From: Microbacterium hydrocarbonoxydans
GTDB taxonomy: Bacteria > Actinomycetota > Actinomycetes > Actinomycetales > Microbacteriaceae
Reading direction: 5' to 3'
Length of the DNA stretch: 35,764 nucleotides
Assembly (NCBI RefSeq): GCF_000956475.1
Contig: NZ_JYJB01000002.1
Location: 1-35,764, forward strand
The notes beneath the pieces are model-generated. The model worked only from the letters and a program-made list of their open reading frames with translations. It was not told where the DNA came from and did not search any database. The position numbers and the translations under genes are program-made. Below, one piece after another: positions 1 to 6,214 of the stretch (positions are counted from its first letter, which is position 1; the number at the start of each line of letters is the position of its first letter).

Positions 1-116
1 CAGCGAGTACATCGTGGATCGGGTCGCCCGATACGAGCGCCGTCGTGCGCGCGGGATGGACTCGGCGCTGGAGCACGAAGAACTTCACGAGCTGGTGGAT
101 ACGTCGATGGGGGCGG
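1..116 (+). repeat. Copy of the 5' end of the gene at 2276-2791, at the left tip
   Basis: Bases 1-116 are identical to the reverse complement of 2671-2786, which are codons 2-41 of the membrane-protein gene starting at 2791. The match ends at GGGGGCGG and the next bases diverge. The right tip carries the same copy over 35649-35759. The first telomeric hairpin begins at 113, so this segment lies outside what looks like the true telomere. Confidence 0.9.
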
Positions 117-156
117 GCGCTGGCGCGCCCGCTCGAACGGGCACCTGGCGGTGCCC
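113..156 (+). repeat. Telomeric tandem hairpins with TGGC loops
   Basis: Three overlapping perfect hairpins: GCGGGCGC-TGGC-GCGCCCGC (113-132), GCCCG-CTCGAA-CGGGC (127-142) and GGGCACC-TGGC-GGTGCCC (139-156). Two share the loop TGGC. Clustered small-loop palindromes at the ends are the hallmark of actinomycete telomeres, where the 3' overhang folds and is recognised by the end-replication proteins. A 16-bp direct repeat, GTGGCCGGGTTGGGCA, follows at 265-280 and 434-449. The mirror set is at 35609-35652. Confidence 0.75.
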
Positions 157-182
157 TGGCGTCGCTGTCGCTCCGCTGCTGT

Positions 183-210
183 GCTTGCGTGTTGCTTGCG
201 CCTTGCTTGC
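183..210 (+). promoter_or_regulatory. 11-bp-period GCTTGC array, TIR site a
   Basis: Three direct copies of GCTTGC at 183, 194 and 205, exactly 11 bp apart. Same unit and spacing as the promoter-associated elements elsewhere, but there is no adjacent gene start. Mirror at 35555-35582. Confidence 0.6.
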
Positions 211-634
211 TCGACGTGGCTGGGCGCGCGTGGTGCGATGTCGTCGAGGGGTCGCGTCGTGCTCGTGGCCGGGTTGGGCACGCGGCGCACTGGCGTGACC
301 GCGCGTGCTGCCGGGCTCGTGCGCGTCGCTGTGCGGCTCGTCGCGGGGTTGGGTGGCTGGGAGTGCTCGGGAGCCCTGTTCGGCGCTCTACGGGCCTCCT
401 GGCGCGGTTTTACGGGCGATTCCAGCTCTCAGCGTGGCCGGGTTGGGCATGGCTGGGGATGACGGGGGTCGCCTCCCGGCTCGTCGAGGCATGCCCACGT
501 CGGCCGCGCCCGCCCCTCCCCCACCGGATGCCGCGCAGCTCCCGCCCGCGCGTGCATTTTTTCGTCCCTCTCCTCTGAGCCTCCGGCCCGACGCCGCGGC
601 GCGCGCTCAGCCTCCGCATGCTGTCACAGAATTC

Positions 635-662
635 GCAAGCACCTTGCTTGCAAGCTGATTGC
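635..662 (+). promoter_or_regulatory. 11-bp-period array, TIR site b
   Basis: GCAAGC (635), GCTTGC (646) and GATTGC (657) at 11-bp spacing, in the order seen upstream of rightward genes. No gene start follows at the usual distance. Mirror at 35103-35130. Confidence 0.6.
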
Positions 663-732
663 AAGTCGCTGACGCTCGACGCGGCCCCGAGACTCCCTGC
701 CCAGCCCGCAAAAGGTCCGCAATACCACGTTT

Positions 733-760
733 GCAAGCATCCGGCAAGCACCTTGCTTGC
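733..760 (-). promoter_or_regulatory. 11-bp-period array, TIR site c, promoter-like toward the end
   Basis: GCAAGC (733), GCAAGC (744) and GCTTGC (755), the layout used before leftward genes. On the minus strand a TTGCCG -35-like and a TATTGC -10-like hexamer are 17 bp apart, and the -10 lies 8 nt past the last unit. This would direct transcription outward toward the telomere, but no ATG lies at the expected place. Mirror at 35005-35032. Confidence 0.5.
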
Positions 761-1070
761 AACCTGCCAGCACCGAGCCCGCGGCCGACGACAACCACCA
801 CGGCGCACGCCGACGACGGCCGCGAGGAGCTGCACGAGCAGCCCGCCGACGAGCTGGAGCCGAGCACTACTCCCCCACCGGCCACGAAACCACCGCCACA
901 AGCCCGCCACCGCCCCCAGGACGCGACAAAACCCCCTCCCCGGCATCCGGGTAGCCAAACGACGGGAAAGACGCTCAGAACGCCCCACAGCCCCCCACAC
1001 ACGAAACCGGCCCCCAATGTCCACCATTCGGGGGACACGAGAGCCGGAAACGCGCGAAGCCGGGGGCGGG

Positions 1071-1286
1071 TCAGGGGGCTTCCGCCGCCTCCTGGACGAT
1101 GATCTTGTCGAGAGTGCTTCGCAAGTGGCGGTCGGCGCTCGCACGCGCTCGGTTCTCGGTGAGGCCAACGACACCCCCGCCGCGAGAATGCTTCCCACAG
1201 GAGCACCACCAAGTGGCCGGTGGTCCGGGATAGATGTCGATGCGGTGGTCGGCGCGCAGGATGCGCAACGCCTCATCGAAGGTCAC
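1071..1286 (-). CDS. Small hypothetical protein, last gene before the left TIR
   Basis: A 71-residue protein starting with GTG; its start overlaps the stop of the upstream gene as GTGA, so translation is probably coupled. It begins MTFDEALRILRADHRIDI, contains a WWCSCGKH stretch with two cysteines and a histidine, and ends with a basic then acidic helix. I do not recognise a family. It is the last member of the leftward higBA operon, and its stop codon sits 5 bp from the inner TIR edge, so the TIR boundary has not cut the gene. Real coding is supported by the overlap and codon bias; function is unknown. Confidence 0.6.
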   Translation of the reverse strand: MTFDEALRILRADHRIDIYPGPPATWWCSCGKHSRGGGVVGLTENRARASADRHLRSTLDKIIVQEAAEAP

Positions 1287-1531
1287 GGCTCGCTTCCGTT
1301 CGGGCGATCTGCACCCAGCGACCGGGATGCCCGGCTCACGGACTTACCCAGAGCATCGGCTTCGGGGGATGCCTTGATCTCGTGCAGCTCCTCAATCACG
1401 ATGCCCTGATCCGCTACATTCGCCGCTCGTTGCGCCGCCCAATCCGCATCCGCTTCCCGGAGAGCTGCCATGTACGAGATGCCCTTCTCCCTCTGAATCT
1501 CTCGCGCTCGGCGCTGTCGCTTATTAGCCAT
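1283..1531 (-). CDS. Small basic hypothetical protein of the higBA operon
   Basis: An 82-residue protein. The N-terminus has a run of basic residues (NKRQRRAREIQREKG) followed by ISYMAALREA. This resembles a short motif (RAxxLQxxxGxSYxxALR) that I know from small actinobacterial mobile-element proteins; that link is from memory and is weak. The start ATG at 1531 is preceded by AAAGG about 8 nt upstream. It lies 24 nt downstream of the antitoxin stop and overlaps the next gene by 4 nt, so it belongs to the operon 2208-1071. It might bind nucleic acid through its basic N-terminus, but nothing in the sequence proves this. Confidence 0.65.
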   Translation of the reverse strand: MANKRQRRAREIQREKGISYMAALREADADWAAQRAANVADQGIVIEELHEIKASPEADALGKSVSRASRSLGADRPNGSEP

Positions 1532-1555
1532 CTGTTTGAACCTTTCCAGGACTCG

Positions 1556-1858
1556 TCAACTCGCCGCCGCAAGCTCGATGTTGAGGCGGCGATCCACGGC
1601 ATGGGCGATGCGGCGCAGCGTGGGAATCGTCGGCATCTGCGAGCCGTTCTCGATGGCCGAAATAACCGACTGCTTGGTGCCCACACGCGCGGCGAGCGCC
1701 GTCTGCGTGAGCCCTGCGGCCGTGCGTGCTTGGTAGACGATCTCAGCGATGCGGAGGCGTGCCTCCTCCTCTTCGAGCGCCGCGTCAAAGCGCGCGCGCT
1801 CGTCAGGGGTCATGGCCGCGAGGGACGCGGCCTCCAGCTCGCGAAACGGAGTGCTCAT
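1556..1858 (-). CDS. higA: XRE/HigA-like antitoxin
   Basis: A 100-residue protein with a C-terminal helix-turn-helix of the Cro/CI (XRE) type at about residues 35-95: ARTAAGLTQTALAARVGTKQSVISAIENG is the typical HTH with recognition helix, followed by PTIPTLRRIAHAVDRRLNIEL. The N-terminal third is an acidic helix (DERARFDAALEEEEARLRIAE) that would contact the toxin. Its ATG overlaps the toxin stop (ATGA). Toxin-before-antitoxin order plus a C-terminal HTH is the HigBA pattern. Expected role: neutralise the RNase toxin and repress the operon through the inverted repeat at 2218-2267. On a plasmid this serves post-segregational stability. Confidence 0.85.
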   Translation of the reverse strand: MSTPFRELEAASLAAMTPDERARFDAALEEEEARLRIAEIVYQARTAAGLTQTALAARVGTKQSVISAIENGSQMPTIPTLRRIAHAVDRRLNIELAAAS

Positions 1859-2208
1859 CGGTTCTTCCCTCTCTTGGTCTCGTCCTGTCGGGCGGCTTCA
1901 TGTTTGGCCTGCGCGCGCCTGGCTCTTAGAACCTCGCCGCGCTCGTTGTTGCGCTGCTTCCGGAACGTCGTCAGGGTGACGGCCTTCCGCTCGGGGTCGA
2001 GCACGTAGGTGATCCGTCGAGCGACGCCCTCGCACGTGAAGCGCAGCTCTCGCAGCCCGTCGCCAAGCTGTCGTGAGTGCGGCATCCCGAGCATGTGCCC
2101 CTGGGTCTCCAGTCGAGCCACGATCCGCTGTGTTGCGGCCTTGCCCTCCGGGGAAAGCGCGACGTACCACTCCCGCACTTCATCGGAGAACTCGACCATC
2201 CACTGCAT
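1855..2208 (-). CDS. higB: RelE/HigB-family toxin (Gp49-like)
   Basis: A 117-residue protein. The segment MPHSRQLGDGLRELRF, followed by RRITYVLDPERKAVTLTTFRKQR, is the signature of phage-Gp49/HigB-type mRNA interferases, which cleave mRNA on the ribosome. I chose the ATG at 2208 (MQWMVEF) because a good promoter (TTGACG, 17 bp, TATGCT) ends 7 nt before it, giving a leaderless mRNA; longer in-frame starts would lie inside the promoter. The C-terminal tail (about residues 95-117) is lysine/arginine-rich. It overlaps higA by 4 nt. Confidence 0.85.
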   Translation of the reverse strand: MQWMVEFSDEVREWYVALSPEGKAATQRIVARLETQGHMLGMPHSRQLGDGLRELRFTCEGVARRITYVLDPERKAVTLTTFRKQRNNERGEVLRARRAQAKHEAARQDETKRGKNR

Positions 2209-2267
2209 GACAGTAAGCATAGTGAGGGCGCGATATCGCGTCAAGCTGATATCGCGCCCTTACTATG
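2209..2267 (-). promoter_or_regulatory. higBA promoter and palindromic operator
   Basis: Leftward -35 TTGACG (2239-2244) and -10 TATGCT (2216-2221), separated by 17 bp, with 7 nt to the higB ATG. A long inverted repeat covers it: arms 2218-2237 and 2248-2267, 20 bp each with one mismatch (core AGGGCGCGATATC / GATATCGCGCCCT), with a 10-bp spacer that contains part of the -35. The position is ideal for autorepression by the toxin-antitoxin complex. Confidence 0.8.
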
Positions 2268-2275
2268 TCGATAGA

Positions 2276-2791
2276 TCAGTCCCCGAACTCCCTGCGCTTG
2301 ATCCGGTCGAACTCGCTATCGACGGCCACCTTGCGCGCGAGACGACGAGCATCCGCCGAGCGCTCCGCGTCGCTCACAAGCTGGATGTAGACGCTCACGA
2401 GACGGAAACGCTCGTCGATGTCGCGCGGCCGGAACAGCTTCGGCAGGAAGGTCACGAGGCAGTAGACCGCTCCCGCCGCTGCAAGGGCGGTGAGGAGGTT
2501 CCAGAGACCGGCCAACGGCGGCGTCATGAGCAGCCCGGCTATGAGGCCGAGGCCGGACAGCGCGAACCTGGTGACGCGGAAGTTGTAGGCGTCGTGCTGC
2601 TTCATCGGCCACGGCAGACCGCCAGTCGCAAGCGGCAGTGTCCGTTCCTTGTCGAAGAACGCGCCCGCAACCGCCCCCATCGACGTATCCACCAGCTCGT
2701 GAAGTTCTTCGTGCTCCAGCGCCGAGTCCATCCCGCGCGCACGACGGCGCTCGTATCGGGCGACCCGATCCACGATGTACTCGCTGCTCAT
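2276..2791 (-). CDS. Two-TM hypothetical membrane protein, source of the terminal 116-bp copy
   Basis: A 171-residue protein: soluble charged N-terminus (MSSEYIVDRVARYERRRARG), two hydrophobic segments at about residues 73-95 (FALSGLGLIAGLLMTPPLAG) and 97-116 (LLTALAAAGAVYCLVTFLP), then a charged C-terminal helix (SDAERSADARRLARKVAVDSEFDRI). The start at 2791 has a GGAAGGAAG ribosome site. No family is recognised. Codons 2-41 are duplicated exactly at both ends of the window, where the copies run straight into telomeric hairpins and encode no complete protein. It stands alone between higBA and the next leftward group. Confidence 0.75.
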   Translation of the reverse strand: MSSEYIVDRVARYERRRARGMDSALEHEELHELVDTSMGAVAGAFFDKERTLPLATGGLPWPMKQHDAYNFRVTRFALSGLGLIAGLLMTPPLAGLWNLLTALAAAGAVYCLVTFLPKLFRPRDIDERFRLVSVYIQLVSDAERSADARRLARKVAVDSEFDRIKRREFGD

Positions 2792-2853
2792 CGGTTCTTC
2801 CTTCCCCCTGCAAACTGACCGGATACTACGTGCTGCCACAGACACCGAGACGA

Positions 2854-3282
2854 TTAGACCTCGGGCAGACGAGCTGTTTCCCATGCTTTGCGCGCGTACT
2901 TCAGGGCCGTGGCGAGGATCGCAGCCCTGTTCCACGGGACACGATCAAAGAAGCCCACCCGGCCGTCGTCATAGGCCAGGTGCACCTTGACCATTTCGCG
3001 GTCGGGGCCGATGTTCCACGTCATCCCCTCCGGGATGCGGGGAAGGTCGAGATCAGCCAGCGAGGCGGGGAGTGCAGATGCTCGCGATGCCGACACAACG
3101 ACTTGCCGGGGAACCGTGATGAGCTGGACGACGCTACTGCCGAACAACTCATACGCGGTCTCCTCTGCGAGCTTCCGCCCTGCTTCGAGCGTGTCTGCTC
3201 TCACGATGATGTCGGTGGCTTCGTTGCCTCGGGAGCCCGCGGAGAGCACGGCGGTGAACGTCATGGTGTAGGCCGTGCTCAT
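2854..3282 (-). CDS. Hypothetical protein, last gene of a three-gene group
   Basis: A 142-residue protein starting MSTAYTMTFTAVLSAG; the ATG at 3282 overlaps the preceding stop (TGATG), and a GTG one codon earlier is an alternative. It mixes short strands and helices (a VRADTLEAGRKLAEETAYELFG helix, then VVQLITVPRQVVVSASRA) and ends in ALKYARKAWETARLPEV. It has no signal peptide or membrane segment. The residue range 5-60 looks like a small alpha/beta fold in which a helix follows a strand in the manner of sensory or binding modules, but I cannot name a family. Probably expressed with 3282-3548. Confidence 0.7.
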   Translation of the reverse strand: MSTAYTMTFTAVLSAGSRGNEATDIIVRADTLEAGRKLAEETAYELFGSSVVQLITVPRQVVVSASRASALPASLADLDLPRIPEGMTWNIGPDREMVKVHLAYDDGRVGFFDRVPWNRAAILATALKYARKAWETARLPEV

Positions 3283-3548
3283 CACTCAGCCGCCGTTTCC
3301 AGAGAGGCCACGATGGCGTCGGCATCGAAGTCTTCGAGAGCGCTCAGCGCGTCTTCGAGTTCCGAGATCGCAGCCTCGGAGGCCTGCCCTCGCTCCCCGT
3401 ACTGGAACGACTCGGGCATGTTGTCGTGGTACTCCTGCTCCTCGTCGCGGATCGTCTCAACGGTGTCGCGGAGATCGCTGATCTCCGCGGCGAGGTCGTT
3501 GAGGCGCTTTACGACGGCGGCGATCTCGTTACGGCGGGTCTTGTTCAT
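3282..3548 (-). CDS. Acidic coiled-coil hypothetical protein, leaderless
   Basis: An 88-residue, almost fully helical protein. Residues 1-40 (KTRRNEIAAVVKRLNDLAAEISDLRDTVETIRDEEQEY) have heptad spacing typical of a coiled coil; the middle PESFQYGERGQASE is followed by a second acidic helix (ISELEDALSALEDFDADAIVASLE). Similar small coiled-coil proteins are common in actinobacterial plasmids and phages, with no known function. The ATG lies exactly 6 nt past the -10 box of the promoter/operator at 3549-3596, predicting a leaderless transcript. The next gene overlaps its stop. Confidence 0.75.
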   Translation of the reverse strand: MNKTRRNEIAAVVKRLNDLAAEISDLRDTVETIRDEEQEYHDNMPESFQYGERGQASEAAISELEDALSALEDFDADAIVASLETAAE

Positions 3549-3596
3549 GGCTCGATCTTCTCATGAGTGCAAGCTAGTTGCAAGCATTTTGCTTGC
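3549..3596 (-). promoter_or_regulatory. 11-bp-period operator/promoter for 3548-2854
   Basis: On the minus strand: GCAAGC-N5-GCTTGC-N5-GCTTGC (3596-3569), 8 nt, GAAGAT (-10), 6 nt, ATG at 3548. The TTGCAA within the central unit is a -35 with 17-bp spacing. Confidence 0.75.
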
Positions 3597-3602
3597 ATTT
3601 GT

Positions 3603-3875
3603 TTAGCGCGTCTTCTCTCGTGCGGCATACCAGCGGATGGCGGCGCGGATGCCGAGGAGCACCGGGAGCACGAGCACCGTGGCGAGGAAGACCCACCAGT
3701 CATTGCGGAGGATCGAGCTGAGGAGCCCCAGCGCGATCCCCACGGCGTAGGCGACGGTCGCGCCGCCCCGCTGCCCTTCAGGCCTCACCAGGATCAGCAC
3801 CGCGGCGACGAAGGCGACTGTGAGTGCGGCACCGCCCATGATCGCACCGCCGAGAACGGCGATCAGGAAGTCCAT
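3603..3875 (-). CDS. Small integral membrane protein
   Basis: A 90-residue protein with a hydrophobic N-terminus (MDFLIAVLGGAIMGGAALTVAFVAAVLILV), a short polar loop (RPEGQRGG), then two more hydrophobic stretches (TVAYAVGIALGLLSSILR and WWVFLATVLVLPVLLGIRAAI), so probably three membrane helices, ending in the basic tail RWYAAREKTR. I chose the ATG at 3875, 4 nt past the preceding stop, because upstream in-frame codons overlap the neighbour and look non-coding. No family is recognised. It closes the operon 4095-3603, and an 11-bp-period operator for the next group follows. Confidence 0.7.
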   Translation of the reverse strand: MDFLIAVLGGAIMGGAALTVAFVAAVLILVRPEGQRGGATVAYAVGIALGLLSSILRNDWWVFLATVLVLPVLLGIRAAIRWYAAREKTR

Positions 3876-3879
3876 CAGC

Positions 3880-4095
3880 TCACTCGTTGGGGGGAAGCGC
3901 GGCGTCGAGCACGTCAGCCATCCACGCCCGTTCAGGTGCGTCAACGGTCGATCCGTGGATGTCGAACTTCACGTGATCGTAGACCTCGTGCACCAGGTCG
4001 TAGAGGAACTTCGCGCGCTCCTCCTCGGTCGTCTCGATGCTCTTCAGTGCTGGCCGCACCGAGCGGATTACGTCTTGCAGCACGGTCTTGGTCAT
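3880..4095 (-). CDS. Small hypothetical helical protein
   Basis: A 71-residue acidic protein (MTKTVLQDVIRSVRPALKSIETTEEERAKFLYDLVHEVYDHVKFDI...). Two predicted helices are joined by a short polar turn, and it ends ALPPNE. The ATG at 4095 has a CGGAGGA ribosome site at proper distance. A copy of the dispersed 17-bp repeat TGCGATTCTTCGTCCCC lies 22 nt upstream (4118-4134). It is followed 4 nt later by the membrane protein 3875-3603. No family is recognised; codon bias and the SD support a real gene. Confidence 0.7.
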   Translation of the reverse strand: MTKTVLQDVIRSVRPALKSIETTEEERAKFLYDLVHEVYDHVKFDIHGSTVDAPERAWMADVLDAALPPNE

Positions 4096-4117
4096 GGGCT
4101 TGTCCTCCGGTTCGATG

Positions 4118-4134
4118 TGCGATTCTTCGTCCCC
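4118..4134 (-). repeat. Dispersed 17-bp repeat, copy 1
   Basis: TGCGATTCTTCGTCCCC. Other copies: 6934-6950 (TGCGATTTTTCGTCCCC), 9691-9707 (TGCGGTTTCTCGTCCCC) and 553-569 in the TIR (TGCATTTTTTCGTCCCT), with its mirror at 35196-35212. The internal copies all have the same orientation and lie within 25 bp of a leftward gene start. Confidence 0.65.
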
Positions 4135-4171
4135 TTCCCCAGTCTTCCCGAGAACGGCGAAAGCGTCGATC

Positions 4172-4294
4172 TCACCCGTCCCCTCGCCCAGCGGAATGAT
4201 GGCTGAGCAGCCGCATGATCTCGGACGATACTTCGTCTGGAACGTCGATGCCGTTCCAGACCGTCAACGTGTGCTCGCGCTGCTTCTCGGCCAT
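4172..4294 (-). CDS. 40-residue hypothetical protein
   Basis: A short gene starting at 4294, where its ATG overlaps the preceding stop as TGATG. The protein is MAEKQREHTLTVWNGIDVPD followed by an acidic helix (EVSSEIMRLLSHHSAGRGDG). Third positions are GC-rich and the stop/start overlap matches the rest of the operon (5649-4172), which argues for a real gene despite its size. Function unknown. It is the last gene of the operon; a gap of 76 bp with the 17-bp repeat at 4118-4134 follows. Confidence 0.55.
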   Translation of the reverse strand: MAEKQREHTLTVWNGIDVPDEVSSEIMRLLSHHSAGRGDG

Positions 4295-4650
4295 CAGTCG
4301 CTCCACGGGTCATTCAGCCGATCCTCTGCGGCGAGGGCTTCTCGCAGTCGGTGGTCGGCGTCGATCTCGTCGGGAGCGGGCGTGCCGCCGTGGCGGCTCG
4401 GTCGGTTGGCGGATGCCGCGAAGGCCTGCGCCTCGGGGTGCCCGTGGAGGGCCGCAACTTCAGGGTTGGGGCCACCGAAGGTAATCATCTTTCCGCTGAG
4501 CGCTGAGACGACATCCTCTTCGTCGATGCCGAGCGCGTCGAACGTCTGGGACATGGTGATGCCGGTCACGGGGTTCAAGGCCTTCAGGCGCTCCCAGTCT
4601 GTCCGCGCGGCATCGTTCGCGTCGGCGTTCTCGTTCTCGTTCATGGTCAT
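4294..4650 (-). CDS. Hypothetical acidic protein
   Basis: A 118-residue protein starting MTMNENENADANDAARTDWERL; the ATG at 4650 overlaps the upstream TAA (TAATG), and a second Met two codons later is also possible. The middle (FDALGIDEEDVVSALSGKMITFGGPNPEVAALHGHPEAQAF) is followed by a C-terminal helix rich in acidic residues (DEIDADHRLREALAAEDRLNDPWSD). No membrane segment and no cysteine. No family is recognised. Position inside a tightly overlapped operon shows that it is translated; its role is unknown. Confidence 0.7.
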   Translation of the reverse strand: MTMNENENADANDAARTDWERLKALNPVTGITMSQTFDALGIDEEDVVSALSGKMITFGGPNPEVAALHGHPEAQAFAASANRPSRHGGTPAPDEIDADHRLREALAAEDRLNDPWSD

Positions 4651-5105
4651 TAGTCTCGGCCTCCGAGGATTCGGGCTTCCACGAGCGGAAGCAGTGCAGC
4701 GCGTTGTGAGTGGTTGAGCTTGGAGAAGTGGCGCGTGAGGGTTCGCAGCGCCTCGTCGAACTCGTCGGGCATGTCGCGGAGCCCCTTGCGGATGCGGGCG
4801 TTGCTCGTGTGCACCTGGTAGTCGGCGCGATCCTGCACGCGCCATTCCGCGATCTCCGTTTCGTTCTCCCAGGCATCGACGGCGCGGGGCGCGTGCTCGC
4901 CAGATACGTAGACCTTGCCGGGCTGACCGGCCGGGCGGGTGATCTCGACGACGGTTCCGATGCCGTGCGAGCCGTAGGGCTTCGCGCTGCCGACGAGGCG
5001 GCTGTGGTCGTCGAGCGGCATGTACCAGTGCGCGAGCTTGCCGGAGCTGAGGCGTCGGCCGACATACACGAGTCGTTCGGTTGGGAGGGCGGCGGCGTCG
5101 GCCAT
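4650..5105 (-). CDS. Hypothetical protein
   Basis: A 151-residue protein. I chose the start MADAAALPTERLVYVG at 5105 because it overlaps the previous stop (TGATG); a longer frame upstream is non-coding. The N-terminal half looks beta-rich (RLVYVGRRLSSGKLAHWYMPL ... GIGTVVEITRP ... GKVYVSGEH), the C-terminal half helical (DEFDEALRTLTRHFSKLNHSQRAALLPLVEARILGG). No family is recognised. It sits in the operon 5649-4172. Confidence 0.7.
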   Translation of the reverse strand: MADAAALPTERLVYVGRRLSSGKLAHWYMPLDDHSRLVGSAKPYGSHGIGTVVEITRPAGQPGKVYVSGEHAPRAVDAWENETEIAEWRVQDRADYQVHTSNARIRKGLRDMPDEFDEALRTLTRHFSKLNHSQRAALLPLVEARILGGRD

Positions 5106-5533
5106 CAGCGCGGCTCCTCTCCGGGTGCCGGGGCGACGATCTGAGCAGCCAACCGCACCGTGGCGCGGTGCCACGCCCAGACAAAACCGAGAATCGCCCC
5201 GGCCACGGCGAAGAGGGTGAGGAAGGTCGGCGGGCCTGGGGGGAGCTGCATGACGCCGATGATGATGGCCCAGCCGACGGCTGTGGCGGCGAGACCGGCG
5301 ACGAGGTAGATCAGGCGCTTCCGCTTCAGTGCTGCATGCTCGGCCGCGGTGACCGGTTCGATGCGCAGCCAGTGGCCTTCGGGGCTACCACCGAGGACGG
5401 CGCGCCAGATGGTGCCGGTCTCGTCTTGATAGACGGTGCCGCGTTGCACGCTGTCGATGGGCGGAAGCGCCACGGGCTGAGGCTTGTAGCCGCCTTCGAC
5501 GAATGCGCCGGGCTCGTCCTGCGTGCCGCTCAT
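5105..5533 (-). CDS. Two-TM hypothetical membrane protein
   Basis: A 142-residue protein. The start MSGTQDEPGAF at 5533 overlaps the previous stop (ATGA). The N-terminal 75 residues are soluble and include a small beta segment (GTVYQDETGTIWRAVLG). Two membrane helices follow at about 77-96 (LIYLVAGLAATAVGWAIIIG) and 104-122 (PTFLTLFAVAGAILGFVWAW), then a basic-to-acidic tail. Function unknown; possibly part of envelope changes linked to plasmid maintenance, but that is speculation. Confidence 0.7.
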   Translation of the reverse strand: MSGTQDEPGAFVEGGYKPQPVALPPIDSVQRGTVYQDETGTIWRAVLGGSPEGHWLRIEPVTAAEHAALKRKRLIYLVAGLAATAVGWAIIIGVMQLPPGPPTFLTLFAVAGAILGFVWAWHRATVRLAAQIVAPAPGEEPR

Positions 5534-5649
5534 CGCCACGCCCACTTTCCGCCTGCGTAGTCCTGGGCGATGAGGGCGCGCACTTCGTCGTCGCTGAGTG
5601 CGATGTCGGGGTGTCCCGCCCAGTCGGTTTCGTCCTGCTCGTGTGCCAT
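5530..5649 (-). CDS. 39-residue hypothetical protein, first gene of its operon
   Basis: A short acidic protein (MAHEQDETDWAGHPDIALSD, then DEVRALIAQDYAGGKWAWR). The ATG at 5649 has a GAAAGGAAC ribosome site and follows the 11-bp-period operator at 5687-5714 with a leader of about 30 nt. Its stop overlaps the start of the next gene (ATGA). It is the promoter-proximal gene of 5649-4172. No family is recognised. Confidence 0.65.
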   Translation of the reverse strand: MAHEQDETDWAGHPDIALSDDEVRALIAQDYAGGKWAWR

Positions 5650-5680
5650 GTCGGTTCCTTTCGCTGCCCTCAGTCTCTCA

Positions 5681-5714
5681 CGCTTAGCAAGCATGTTGCA
5701 AGCAATTTGCTTGC
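5681..5714 (-). promoter_or_regulatory. 11-bp-period operator/promoter for 5649-4172
   Basis: Minus strand: GCAAGC-N5-GCTTGC-N5-GCTTGC (5714-5687), 8 nt, then AGAGAC, a poor -10. The TTGCAA -35 spacing is 17 bp as in the other members, but here a leader with a ribosome site follows. Confidence 0.6.
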
Positions 5715-6181
5715 TAGGTCTTGATCGGGCATTCCCACACCGCCACCGCGGCCGCATCGAGGCTGTCGTAGGTGCCGATCCGCTCCGAGCGGCGCTCAGG
5801 CGTCGCCCACGTCTGCGCGATGAAGCGCTCCTCAGCTCCGCGCGCCTCGTGCTCGATGAAGCCCTGCGCGTAGACATGGCCGGGTCGGGGCGGCATCGCC
5901 CAGATACCCGGCTCCAGCTCGACGAGCGTGTGCGCCGGTCGCCATCCGGCGATGCTGGCGCTTCTCCCCCACTCCCACAGCCGCTTAGCGGCCTGGTGCA
6001 GCGTTGGGGCGCTGCCGAGCATGACGCGGCGCTCGGGGTCGTTCTCGGGCGTCGTGCAGATGAAGCGAGAGCGGCCCTCCTGGCGGATGTAGCCGATGCG
6101 ACGGCCCTTGTCGGCCATGAGCCACAGGCCCGGACGGAGTGCAGGCGTCAGCTCACGAGTGGGCGTCCAGAACTGCGTCAT
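5714..6181 (-). CDS. Hypothetical protein
   Basis: A 155-residue soluble protein, MTQFWTPTRELTPALRPGLWLM... It has a beta-rich core with several tryptophans (GYIRQEGRSRFICTTPENDPERRVMLGSAPTLHQAAKRLWEWG) and ends YDSLDAAAVAVWECPIKT. Its stop overlaps the 11-bp-period operator of the next operon. The start is 33 nt after the nuclease gene stop, so it is probably the last gene of operon 8462-5714. No known domain is recognised; the repeated small strand-helix pattern (TLHQAAKRLWEWG; SLDAAAVAVWECP) suggests two related halves. Confidence 0.7.
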   Translation of the reverse strand: MTQFWTPTRELTPALRPGLWLMADKGRRIGYIRQEGRSRFICTTPENDPERRVMLGSAPTLHQAAKRLWEWGRSASIAGWRPAHTLVELEPGIWAMPPRPGHVYAQGFIEHEARGAEERFIAQTWATPERRSERIGTYDSLDAAAVAVWECPIKT

Positions 6182-6214
6182 GCGTCGATCCTGCGCCCCG
6201 TGTCCGACACCACG

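Larger units (their letters stand above)
6..1065 (+). repeat. Left terminal inverted repeat (TIR) of a linear replicon
   Basis: Positions 6-1065 are the exact reverse complement of 34700-35759; every checked landmark maps as i to 35765-i, so there are no indels. Identity stops sharply at 1065/34700, a few bases from the stop codons of the flanking genes (1071 and 34686). The outer part holds tandem hairpins and the inner part holds arrays of the 11-bp-period GCTTGC element. Open frames inside are arginine/tryptophan-rich with no convincing start or codon bias, so I call no gene here. Perfect long TIRs with GC-rich palindromes are typical of actinomycete linear plasmids with protein-capped ends. 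Confidence 0.93.

Noticed and set aside
45..1212. Several Arg/Trp/Pro-rich open frames within the left TIR (mirrored on the right)
   Set aside because: No ribosome site, domain or codon bias; high GC creates long stop-free frames. The frame at 14-298 is only the truncated gene copy.
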